Under the pieces are notes generated by a model. It searched no databases. It saw nothing but the letters and a program-made list of their open reading frames with translations, and was not told the origin of the DNA. DNA of 33,218 bases from Candidatus Latescibacterota bacterium. GTDB taxonomy: Bacteria; Latescibacterota; UBA2968. A program made the position numbers and the translations under genes. Location: the NCBI GenBank assembly GCA_022822565.1, contig JAJEAX010000240.1, forward strand, positions 1 through 33,218. The letters are read 5' to 3'. Below, one piece after another: positions 1-6,663 of the stretch; the stretch's first letter is position 1; every line of letters begins with the position of its first letter.

Positions 1-1
1 G

Positions 2-23
2 TGGAGTTACCCCGCTTCGGTGG
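2..23 (+). repeat. IS3 left terminal inverted repeat
   Basis: It reads TGGAGTTACCCCGCTTCGG followed by TGG, and matches the reverse complement of 1236-1257 at 18 of 22 positions. The longest shared block is TTCGGTGG at the inner end, with CCCG also conserved. Confidence 0.8.
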
Positions 24-42
24 AGAGTTTAGGGCTTGTGTA

Positions 43-891
43 TCAAGCCTGTGATAGATGCAGTTTTTCATAAGCTATCGGCGCATGGTAGGCAATGGAA
101 GAATGCCTGCGGTGCGGATTATACCACCCTTCAATGTAGGAGAAGATAGCCAACCGCGCCTCCTTATGCGTACGGAAGCAGCGACGATTGATCAACTCAC
201 ATTCCAAGGTGGCGAAGAAGCTCTCGCACAGTGCGTTGTCATAGCAGTCGCCAGCAGACCCCATTGAGGGACGTACGCCAGCTTCACGACAACGCTTTCC
301 AAATGCTATTGAGGTATATTGCGCTCCTTGGTCAGAGTGATGGATCACGTCTTGTGGACGGCGCTGGTAAAGAGCCATATTTAAAGCTGACAAGACCAAC
401 TCACTTTTCAGATGTGTCGCCATTGCCCAGCCCACGACGCGGCGGGAGAAGGCATCTACGACAACACTCAGATACAAGAAGCCAGACCAGGTAGGTACGT
501 AGGTGATATCGGCCACCCAGAGTTTATTGACTGTTGCTACTTTGAAGTCTCTCTTTACCAGATCGGGAGCCTTATCAGCTTTTTGCGCCTTAACAGTCGT
601 TTGCGTGCTCTTGCGGCGAGAAACGCCACAAATGTTCATCTCACGCATCAGACGCGCCACACGCTTCTTACTTACTCGAATGCCCATATCCATCAGATCT
701 TTCCAGATGCGAGGCGCACCATAGGTGCTATCTGATCGGGTATGAAAGGTTTTGATATGCGCTTTAAGGTTTGCATCAACCTGTGCTCGTTTAGAGGGTG
801 GACGTGTTCGCCAGGCATAATACCCACTGAGGGAAACACCCAGAACTCGGCATTGCGTGGCGATTGGCCAACGTGCCTGGTGCGCTTTCAC
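43..891 (-). CDS. IS3-family transposase OrfB (DDE integrase core)
   Basis: OrfB is the catalytic half of an IS3 transposase and cuts and joins the element ends. The protein is 282 aa from a GTG at 891. An HTH-like IS3 region at about 5-60 includes the typical 'CRVLGVSLSGYYAW' stretch. The rve integrase core follows, with D128 (VADITYV), D187 (HHSDQG) and E223 (ALCESFF), a DD(35)E spacing. The open frame continues upstream of 891 in the -1 phase relative to OrfA, reading KIFAFVKAHQ, so the active product is probably an OrfAB fusion made by programmed -1 frameshifting at an A-rich stretch near 906-912. The GTG start is therefore only nominal. Confidence 0.93.
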   Translation of the reverse strand: MKAHQARWPIATQCRVLGVSLSGYYAWRTRPPSKRAQVDANLKAHIKTFHTRSDSTYGAPRIWKDLMDMGIRVSKKRVARLMREMNICGVSRRKSTQTTVKAQKADKAPDLVKRDFKVATVNKLWVADITYVPTWSGFLYLSVVVDAFSRRVVGWAMATHLKSELVLSALNMALYQRRPQDVIHHSDQGAQYTSIAFGKRCREAGVRPSMGSAGDCYDNALCESFFATLECELINRRCFRTHKEARLAIFSYIEGWYNPHRRHSSIAYHAPIAYEKLHLSQA

Positions 892-1202
892 GAACGCGAA
901 GATTTTCTTGGGATCGCGTCGGTCTCCGCTGCGAACCAGGCCGCTGCTTTTGACAGGATCTCGCGCTCAATGCGCAACTGCTTATTCTCGCGTCGAAGAC
1001 GACGCAGTTCTTCTCGCTCATCGCTGGTTAGACCGTCTTCTCGAAGTCCCTGGTCTTGATCAGCTTGGCGTACCCAGTTTTGGATCGTCTGAGCGGTTGG
1101 CTCAAACTCTCTGGCCAACTCGGCTGGACTGCGGCCAGCGCGTACAAGCTCGACGATCTGGCGCTTCAACTCGGACGGATAAGGTGGACGGGTTGGTGGC
1201 AT
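888..1202 (-). CDS. IS3-family transposase OrfA (helix-turn-helix)
   Basis: This 104-aa DNA-binding subunit recognises the inverted repeats. Residues about 5-50 form the IS3/IS911 helix-turn-helix (PSELKRQIVELVRAGRSPAE ... QTIQNWVRQ). Residues about 62-90 look like a leucine-zipper coiled coil (REELRRLRRENKQLRIER). Its TGA at 888-890 overlaps the OrfB GTG by 4 nt, the usual IS3 layout. The ATG at 1200-1202 lies 33 nt inside the right inverted repeat and is preceded by a good AAGGAG box. Confidence 0.92.
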   Translation of the reverse strand: MPPTRPPYPSELKRQIVELVRAGRSPAELAREFEPTAQTIQNWVRQADQDQGLREDGLTSDEREELRRLRRENKQLRIEREILSKAAAWFAAETDAIPRKSSRS

Positions 1203-1235
1203 AGTGGGTCTCCTTTCTGATTACTGATAAGGTAC

Positions 1236-1257
1236 CCACCGAAACGGGTCAAGTCCA
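1236..1257 (-). repeat. IS3 right terminal inverted repeat
   Basis: Read on the minus strand it starts TGGACTTGACCCGTTTCGG. It is the partner of 2-23. The boundary at 1257 falls inside the coding frame of the pentapeptide-repeat gene, which defines the insertion point on this side. Confidence 0.8.
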
Positions 1258-1785
1258 TGTTTCGTTTTCCTGAGCAGTAAAACTGCTATCTGGAATTTGC
1301 CATAGATCAGCTTGCCAAGGCTTCGAATGCGATAGATCCGCACCCGTCAGATTGGCATCAACGAGGTGAGCTTCGGCCAAGTCGGTGTAGCTCAGATCGG
1401 CTCCTTCTAGGTCGGCACCGATCAGATTGGCTCTGACCAAGTTGGCTCCGGCTAAGTTGGCTCCGACCAGATCGGCGTTGTGCAGGTCGGCTCTGCCCAG
1501 TTTGGCATCATTGAGGCGGGCTCCGCCCAGCTTGGACGCTATGAGTTTAGCTCTACGCAGGTCGGCGTAGCTCAGATCGGCTTCGCGCAGGTCAGTTTGG
1601 CCCCCCAAGTCGGCTCCGTGCAAGTCGGCTCCTTCCAGGTCGGCTCGTTCCAAGTTGGCACCGATCAGGTTGGCTCCGGCCAAGGCGGCTTCGCCAAGGT
1701 CAGGTATAAAGTCCTCTATCCTGCGTCTTTCGTTCCAAGCCTCAATGCCTTCCTTAAGCCATTTGACGTGTTCTTCATTCGCCAT
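1249..1785 (-). CDS. Pentapeptide-repeat protein, 3' end replaced by IS3 insertion
   Basis: The 178-aa frame starts at an ATG behind an AAGGGAAA box. After an N-terminal helix-like segment (1-28, WLKEGIEAWNERRR) there are about 25 A(D/N)LxX pentapeptide repeats from residue 29 to about 155. These form a right-handed quadrilateral beta-helix; the family includes DNA mimics and scaffolds, and the function here is unknown. The tail (residues 160-176) is non-repetitive. The last two codons (W, T) and the TGA lie inside the IS3 right inverted repeat, so the native C-terminus has been lost. Relatives with this N-terminal segment often carry another domain after the repeats; that a second domain was lost here is an inference from memory of such proteins. 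No partner gene can be assigned. Confidence 0.8.
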   Translation of the reverse strand: MANEEHVKWLKEGIEAWNERRRIEDFIPDLGEAALAGANLIGANLERADLEGADLHGADLGGQTDLREADLSYADLRRAKLIASKLGGARLNDAKLGRADLHNADLVGANLAGANLVRANLIGADLEGADLSYTDLAEAHLVDANLTGADLSHSKPWQADLWQIPDSSFTAQENETWT

Positions 1786-1878
1786 ATCGTTTTCCCTTTT
1801 ATGTTAGATTGTTGGGAATTTTTCTACGATTTACATATTTAGGGATACATAGTGCATTGACCTGCTATATCTCCTTTC

Positions 1879-2175
1879 TTACGATATCAACGGGTTGGCT
1901 CTATACTGGTCATCCTCGTGCTTTTTCTCCACCACCGGCAACATCACCCTGAACGCCGTCCCTACGCCCGGGTCGCTCTCCACGGCGATCTCTCCATCGT
2001 GATTGCGAACAATGGCATAAATAATCGACAGCCCCAAGCCCGTGCCACGGTCGGCGTCTTTTGTCGTAAAAAAAGGCTCAAAAAGATGCTGCCGAGTCGC
2101 CTCATCCATCCCTACCCCATTATCCTCCACCTCAATAACAACCGCATCGTCCTCAGCCCATCCTGTAAATCCCAT
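1879..2175 (-). pseudogene. 3' fragment of a sensor histidine kinase (HATPase_c domain only)
   Basis: This 98-aa frame holds only the end of a histidine kinase ATPase domain: G1 box (EDNGVGMDE), F box (FEPFFTTK) and G2 box (GTGLGLS), followed by the usual last strands (GTAFRVMLP). The N box, the dimerisation/His-phosphotransfer region and any sensor are missing. Its ATG directly abuts the TGA of the upstream amidohydrolase gene (TGAATG), in the same frame, so reinitiation is possible. No response regulator is adjacent. The simplest reading is a rearrangement remnant next to the IS-disrupted gene. A functional free-standing ATPase domain is unlikely but cannot be excluded. Confidence 0.75.
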
Positions 2176-3768
2176 TCATGCACCCGGACCCTTGACGAAC
2201 ATTCCAGGGGTTGCACCCGTGTGGTCGTTATTTTTGAGGACGCGAATGCCGTTGACGAAGACATCGCGGATGCCGGTAGAGAGTTGGTGGGAGTTGTCGA
2301 ATGTCGAGCGGTCAGCGACGGTGTCGGGGTCAAAGACGACGACGTCGGCCCAGCAGTTGGGCTGGAGTCGCCCGCGGTCCCACAGTGAGAGGCGATTGGC
2401 GACCGAGGAGGTCATTTTGCGGATGGCTTCTTCGAGTGGCATGAGTTTTTCGTCGCGGACATAGTGACCGAGGACGCGGGGATAGGTTCCGTACGACCGG
2501 GGGTGGAGCGGTCCTTCGGTAGCCACCTGTTCTGGATCTACGCCGCCCGCATCTGTGGAGACTTTGATCCAGGGGAGTTGGAGTTGGAGACGGACGTTGT
2601 CTTCGGATATGGTGTGGTAGATGGTGAAGATGCGCTGGTTTTCCGATAGCAGGAGGTCGATGGTGGCTTCTATCCAGTCCTGGTCGCGCATCTCGGCAAT
2701 CTCAGAAAGGCGCTTGCCGATGTACTGCTGATTTTCGGGTTTTTTAAATCCGACCGGAGCGATTCGGTCAGGGCGACGGGGAATCTCGCCCTCGCGGTTT
2801 CTGACTTCAGCGGCGATTTTCGCACGGATGTCGGGATCGCGCAGGTTGTCGAAGAATTTGCCGTCTGCGGCCACCCAGGTGGGCAGGACAGTGGATAGGC
2901 CGGTGCCGCTGGCGGGATAGGGATACATATCGGCGGTGATGTCGAGGCCCTCGGCGCGTACTTGATTTATGCGCTCAATGACCTGGTGCATCTTGGGATA
3001 GTTGCGCTCGGGGACGGCTTTGAGGTGGTAGATTTCGACCGGGATGTTGGCGCGCTGTCCGATTTCGATGGCTTCGTCCAGGGCTTCGAGAAGTTTGTCG
3101 GCTTCGGATCGGATGTGGGTGATGTAGATGCCGCCGAATTTCGCCACTGTCTTGCAGATTTCGACGATTTCATCCGTGCTGGTATATGTGTCCGGTGGAT
3201 AGATGAGGGCATAGGAGGGGCCGAAGGCACCGTCTTCCATGGATTCGGCCATGATGCGGTGCATGGTTTTCATTTCGTCGAGGGTTGGCTCACCCATCCG
3301 CATGCCCATTGCGTGCGCGCGCAGGGTGCCCGCACCCAGGAAGGATCCGACGTTGGGCGAGACACCGGCTTCGATCATGGCGTCGAGCCAGTTGCCGAAG
3401 CGATGCCAGCCCTGCGCCCGTTCCCGCCAGTTTCTGGGTAGCGTTCGGGAGAGGTTATTGGAGCCGCCAACAGGTGCTGGTGTCCACGCTTCACCCATGA
3501 TTTCGGTCGTGATGCCCTGTGTAATTTTGGAGAGGCATCGGCCATCGCGCATGAGTGGGACGATGGAGTGACTCTGTATGTCGATGAAGCCGGGACAGAC
3601 GATGTGACCAGAGGCATCGACGATTTCGCCGATGTTATCGCGGGGGATGGACCCCGGTGGTTTGATGGCAGATATTTTGCCGTTTTGTAGAGCGACATCG
3701 CCGTAGTACCAGGGGTTGCCGGTGCCGTCGATGATTTTGCCTGAGTGGATAAGGGTAGTGATTGGCAT
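2176..3768 (-). CDS. N-acyl-D-amino-acid deacylase (D-aminoacylase) family amidohydrolase
   Basis: The likely reaction is hydrolysis of N-acyl-D-amino acids or a related amide. The protein is 530 aa starting MPITTLIHSGKIIDG at 3768, behind a GGGA box; a longer in-frame start would overlap the upstream gene by over 120 nt and adds a low-complexity leader. It shows the family N-terminus, PGFID (59-63), ITHIRSEAD, the IYHLKA region, STDAGG and the C-terminal YGTYPRVLGHYVR block. Oddities: the usual HxH after PGFID is Q65-S-H67, and the region where classical D-aminoacylases have their zinc-binding Cys (GNCG) reads MGEAW, so metal coordination probably differs. No signal peptide is visible. It is the last intact gene of the minus-strand operon, 22 nt after the metalloprotease. 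Confidence 0.9.
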   Translation of the reverse strand: MPITTLIHSGKIIDGTGNPWYYGDVALQNGKISAIKPPGSIPRDNIGEIVDASGHIVCPGFIDIQSHSIVPLMRDGRCLSKITQGITTEIMGEAWTPAPVGGSNNLSRTLPRNWRERAQGWHRFGNWLDAMIEAGVSPNVGSFLGAGTLRAHAMGMRMGEPTLDEMKTMHRIMAESMEDGAFGPSYALIYPPDTYTSTDEIVEICKTVAKFGGIYITHIRSEADKLLEALDEAIEIGQRANIPVEIYHLKAVPERNYPKMHQVIERINQVRAEGLDITADMYPYPASGTGLSTVLPTWVAADGKFFDNLRDPDIRAKIAAEVRNREGEIPRRPDRIAPVGFKKPENQQYIGKRLSEIAEMRDQDWIEATIDLLLSENQRIFTIYHTISEDNVRLQLQLPWIKVSTDAGGVDPEQVATEGPLHPRSYGTYPRVLGHYVRDEKLMPLEEAIRKMTSSVANRLSLWDRGRLQPNCWADVVVFDPDTVADRSTFDNSHQLSTGIRDVFVNGIRVLKNNDHTGATPGMFVKGPGA

Positions 3769-3790
3769 GGGAGTCCCTTTCGTTTTTTTG

Positions 3791-5347
3791 CTAAAAGTCT
3801 GCGCCGAAATTCTGGACAAAGATGAGGAAGTCAGAGAAGGTAACGCGGAGGTCGCCGTCGAGGTCAAAGGTGGGGTCAAAGCCAATGTCGCCTGCAGTTT
3901 TGCCAAAGCCCGAGACAAAGGCGAGGAAGTCCGAGAAGCCTATTTCACCGTCGCCATCAAAGTCTGATGTTGCGGGACCGGGAGCGAGTTCAGATACGGA
4001 GAGGGTGTAACCGGTTGCTGTACCAGATGTGGAGGTGATGGCGAGGCTTCGGGCAATATTGCCCGATGTGTGTATGCGTTTTGTCTGTGAGGCTGGAATG
4101 GGAATTGGCGCGGCAAAGGGATGATTCCCTTCGGCGATGAGTGTGACGAGAAGGTCGTTGTCACCTGTAGATTGAATTGTGAAGGCGAGGTCGGGTGTTT
4201 CGCCCAGATCGAGATAGTCTATGCCCCAGCGCGTGGCGCGTCGTGCGAGATTGTTGGTTGGGGTGGTGAGGATTTCGCGCTTTACCGGGGGCAGGTCAAT
4301 GGCGCGATAGCCGAGGTCTCCCTCACCGTCGAGGTACATGGCTGCGGCCCATTGCCCAAAGAGGTGATCGAAGCGTTCGGGCATGTTGAGCGATTGGAGA
4401 AGATTGTCGATGCTCGCTATGCTGCTGTCTGGATCTGCGACGAGTTTGCGGAGTGCGCTGTCGCCATAGCGCTGTGCGAAATACGTCATATAGAGATATG
4501 CCTGGTCAAAATCAAAAAACTGATCTTCCCAATAGGTGAGGTCTGTATTGGCCGCGAGCGAGAAAAAATTTTCAGTAGCGGCTGCTGTAGTGTCTTTGTA
4601 TCCACAGGCGAGTTCGGCGTATTCCGAGCACCCTTCGTCGAGCCATTTGGCTTCGTCGGGATCGGCTTTCCAGTGGATCAGGTGCTGAAATTCGTGGGCG
4701 AGTGTGGCGCGTGCGAGGTTGCTGTTAATGTCGAGGGGACGGGCGTCGATATAAATGATTTCGCGCGAGACGGGCGGAGCTTCGTTGTCGATATCGATAT
4801 AACCGATAAATGTGATGCCCGTGATTGGACTGTCGAGCACATCGAGTACGAGGATGAGTATGCGAGGATCGGCATCGACATCTGGGGGATCGCCAAAGAG
4901 GTTGGTGACTGTCTCGTAAATGCCGCGGTCGGGATGACGTGCGGTGGATTGATCAAACGCGCGTGCCAGGGATTCAATGCCCGCTTGTGTTACGCGCGGG
5001 GTGTTCCACATGTCATCTTCTACAAAGATGTAACAGTGGTCGCCCACATAGCGACAGGTTGTTGTGGTGTGGTATTTTCCGCCGCCAACGAGTTGGAAAC
5101 TGTATGCGGGCAGCGTGAGTGTATCGCCAACGCGGAATGGTGTGGAGAAGGAGATTTTGGTCGCGGGGCGATAGGGTGTGGTTGGGCGTGGAATCAGGTG
5201 GGTTCCGCTTTGGGGGATGGGTTGGGCGTGGACGGAAAACCATCCGCAGATGAACGCAGATGAGCACAGATAAATGCAAAAAGACCGCAATCTGGCTGTT
5301 ATATTCGCGAAGAGGTGGTCGCATTTGCGAGTTGTTGGCGGAGACAT
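3791..5347 (-). CDS. Secreted zinc metalloprotease with C-terminal dockerin-like EF-hand module
   Basis: The 518-aa protein has a putative signal peptide (1-41) ending SVHA/Q. A protease domain has zinc motif HEFQH at 218-222 and the downstream glutamate in WLDEGCSE (235-242), an arrangement typical of M6-like and related gluzincin-type peptidases in FCB-group bacteria. Residues 460-518 form a dockerin-like pair of calcium loops (DFDGDGEIGFSDF and DLDGDLRVTFSDF). The same module opens the sugar dehydrogenase at 12721-14067. The hydrophobic core of the signal peptide (residues 26-35) is encoded by a dispersed repeat. The ATG at 5347 is the only ATG before about residue 113. It follows the preceding stop by 2 nt, so translation is probably coupled. 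Confidence 0.82.
   Translation of the reverse strand: MSPPTTRKCDHLFANITARLRSFCIYLCSSAFICGWFSVHAQPIPQSGTHLIPRPTTPYRPATKISFSTPFRVGDTLTLPAYSFQLVGGGKYHTTTTCRYVGDHCYIFVEDDMWNTPRVTQAGIESLARAFDQSTARHPDRGIYETVTNLFGDPPDVDADPRILILVLDVLDSPITGITFIGYIDIDNEAPPVSREIIYIDARPLDINSNLARATLAHEFQHLIHWKADPDEAKWLDEGCSEYAELACGYKDTTAAATENFFSLAANTDLTYWEDQFFDFDQAYLYMTYFAQRYGDSALRKLVADPDSSIASIDNLLQSLNMPERFDHLFGQWAAAMYLDGEGDLGYRAIDLPPVKREILTTPTNNLARRATRWGIDYLDLGETPDLAFTIQSTGDNDLLVTLIAEGNHPFAAPIPIPASQTKRIHTSGNIARSLAITSTSGTATGYTLSVSELAPGPATSDFDGDGEIGFSDFLAFVSGFGKTAGDIGFDPTFDLDGDLRVTFSDFLIFVQNFGADF
5244..5271 (-). repeat. Dispersed 28-bp repeat, copy A (inside a signal-peptide coding region)
   Basis: On the minus strand this is ATCTGTGCTCATCTGCGTTC followed by ATCTGCGG, with an internal 10-bp periodicity (three degenerate CTGYGYTCAT units). 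It matches copy B at 28264-28291 at 23 of 28 positions. Similar 'TCATCTGTGTTCATCGGTGG' elements are familiar from intergenic DNA of diverse environmental bacteria; that recollection is not checked here. Confidence 0.75.
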
Positions 5348-5349
5348 TG

Positions 5350-5973
5350 TTAAAATCGGACTGAAAGTTGCACCTGTAAGTCCCCTGAGGTATTGGGGGA
5401 AACAGTTGCAATGGAACGGGTTTTGGCGGCGATGTTGGCGGCATTTAACGCGCTGGCAAAGCGATTGAAGATGAGTGCGCCCACAAAGAGAAAGCCGCGT
5501 GTGCGCGCCCAGGTGGCTTTGCTTCGCAGTTCTCGAAAGTGTTCACGGGAAGTCGGTGTGTCCCACTCCCAAAAGTTTTCGGATGTTTCTGGTAGTGGGT
5601 TGCCCGATGAGCCTTCGACATATAGCAATCGGGCGTTGTAGTCATAGATGCTGTTGTAGCTGGATAGGCGGTCGTAATGGGAGTTGGGTTTTTTGACGTT
5701 GGTTGCGCCAGCGCGTGCCGCGGCATAAGCGCGGAAGGTATTTTCTCGCGTGGTGTTGAGTTTTTGAAATGCAAATAATCCCGTCCAGAACACGCCTTCG
5801 GTAAATAGAAAAAATTTCGCAGATTTTCGCCCGCCCGCATATCGCTCGCCCAGGCCGGGTAAGAGGATCGACAAAAAGGCGGCTTTTTTTGGTGATTTCG
5901 CTTCTTGTGCATAAGCGGCAGACGGAGCGAGCAAACAGGCACAGACGATCAGAATTTGGGATGGTGTTTTCAT
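5350..5973 (-). CDS. Small secreted/membrane protein of the DUF5683-like type (paralogue 1)
   Basis: Function is unknown. The 207-aa protein has a signal peptide (1-22, ending AYA/Q) followed by the motif KSPKKAAFLSILLPGLGERYAG, which resembles the start of DUF5683-like proteins of Bacteroidetes and relatives. A hydrophobic segment (FFLFTEGVFWTGLFAF, about 55-70) follows, then a second one near 160-180. The chain ends in LSVRF, an aromatic C-terminus like that of outer-membrane proteins. It is a tandem paralogue of the gene at 5978-6649, separated by 4 nt. It ends 2 nt before the metalloprotease start. Confidence 0.7.
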   Translation of the reverse strand: MKTPSQILIVCACLLAPSAAYAQEAKSPKKAAFLSILLPGLGERYAGGRKSAKFFLFTEGVFWTGLFAFQKLNTTRENTFRAYAAARAGATNVKKPNSHYDRLSSYNSIYDYNARLLYVEGSSGNPLPETSENFWEWDTPTSREHFRELRSKATWARTRGFLFVGALIFNRFASALNAANIAAKTRSIATVSPNTSGDLQVQLSVRF

Positions 5974-5977
5974 GATG

Positions 5978-6649
5978 CTAAAATCTCGTTTTCAATTCAA
6001 CCATGGACCGTCCATGACTATCGACTGGCGTGATGTCGATCCACAAGCTCGGACCGGTCTTTTTTTGGCGTGTGCGCGTATAGGCCGAGGCGTGTATGGC
6101 ACTGGCAATGTGGTTGAGTACTGCCAGGCCTGTGACAACAGACGCGCGTTTGAGGTATTTGTTGCTGTCGTTGCGACGGGTTTCATAGTCCAGCCTGCGT
6201 GACGATGGCACGTTCTTGTTGTCAGTGGAAAAGTCAGCCGTCACATCGTCCCAGCCATAGACAAATTGATGGTATTTGCCAATGAGTTCGTAATACTGCT
6301 GCGTGTCGTTGCTTTTGGAGGGCAGGTCGTGGGTTTCGTAATACGGCTCGGGCTGAGTTTTGTTCCATTCCCGCCAGGCGGTGTAGTGTGCTTCCTGCCA
6401 ATGCCGATCGGCATACGCCCGAAATTCTTCCTTAATGTCATTGCCTTTGCCCCGCCATGAAACATAAGCGGTCCATGTGAGGGCTTCTGCGCCCATAAAT
6501 CCGACTGCGCGCATTTTGGCTCCGGCATATAATTCACCCAATCCCGGTACAAGCAGTGAGAGAAAGAAGGCCGTTTTAGGCGATTTTTCCGCGGCTACCT
6601 GTCCGCACATGAGCGCGAAAGCAAGCGTGCAGAGTGTGAATGTTCGCAT
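5978..6649 (-). CDS. Small secreted/membrane protein of the DUF5683-like type (paralogue 2)
   Basis: This 223-aa protein is organised like its downstream neighbour: a signal peptide (1-20, QVAA/E), then KSPKTAFFLSLLVPGLGELYAG, a hydrophobic segment (AVGFMGAEALTWTAYVSW), a polar middle with a shared FRAYA motif, a second hydrophobic stretch near the C-terminus (VVTGLAVLNHIASAIHA), and a terminal aromatic residue (KTRF). The tandem pair probably arose by duplication. Position between surface proteins suggests an envelope role, but no activity can be assigned. The ATG is preceded by AAGGAAT. Confidence 0.7.
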   Translation of the reverse strand: MRTFTLCTLAFALMCGQVAAEKSPKTAFFLSLLVPGLGELYAGAKMRAVGFMGAEALTWTAYVSWRGKGNDIKEEFRAYADRHWQEAHYTAWREWNKTQPEPYYETHDLPSKSNDTQQYYELIGKYHQFVYGWDDVTADFSTDNKNVPSSRRLDYETRRNDSNKYLKRASVVTGLAVLNHIASAIHASAYTRTRQKKTGPSLWIDITPVDSHGRSMVELKTRF

Positions 6650-6663
6650 GGGAATTCCTTTGG

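Larger units (their letters stand above)
2..1257 (-). mobile_element. IS3-family insertion sequence, apparently complete
   Basis: The element is bounded by imperfect terminal inverted repeats (2-23 and 1236-1257, 18 of 22 bases matching), both beginning TGGA at the outer end, so it has the TG...CA termini usual for IS3. It contains two minus-strand genes in the IS3 arrangement (OrfA at 888-1202, OrfB at 43-891 in the -1 frame). Both reading frames are open and the DDE residues are present, so it may still be active. The target duplication cannot be tested because the left flank is outside the window. Its right end supplies the last two codons and the stop of the neighbouring pentapeptide-repeat gene. 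Confidence 0.9.

Noticed and set aside
1480-1842. 120-codon plus-strand frame rich in repeats (QVGSAQ-like)
   Set aside because: It is the mirror of the pentapeptide-repeat coding DNA; its repetitiveness is inherited from the minus-strand gene.
3769-3918. 50-residue N-terminal extension of the D-aminoacylase-like protein
   Set aside because: It overlaps the upstream same-strand gene, is Ser/Thr/Leu low-complexity, and a proper ATG with a ribosome site exists at 3768.
4121-5263. 380-codon plus-strand open frame
   Set aside because: It is exactly antisense to the well-supported HEFQH metalloprotease, has no recognisable motifs and reflects codon composition of the real gene.
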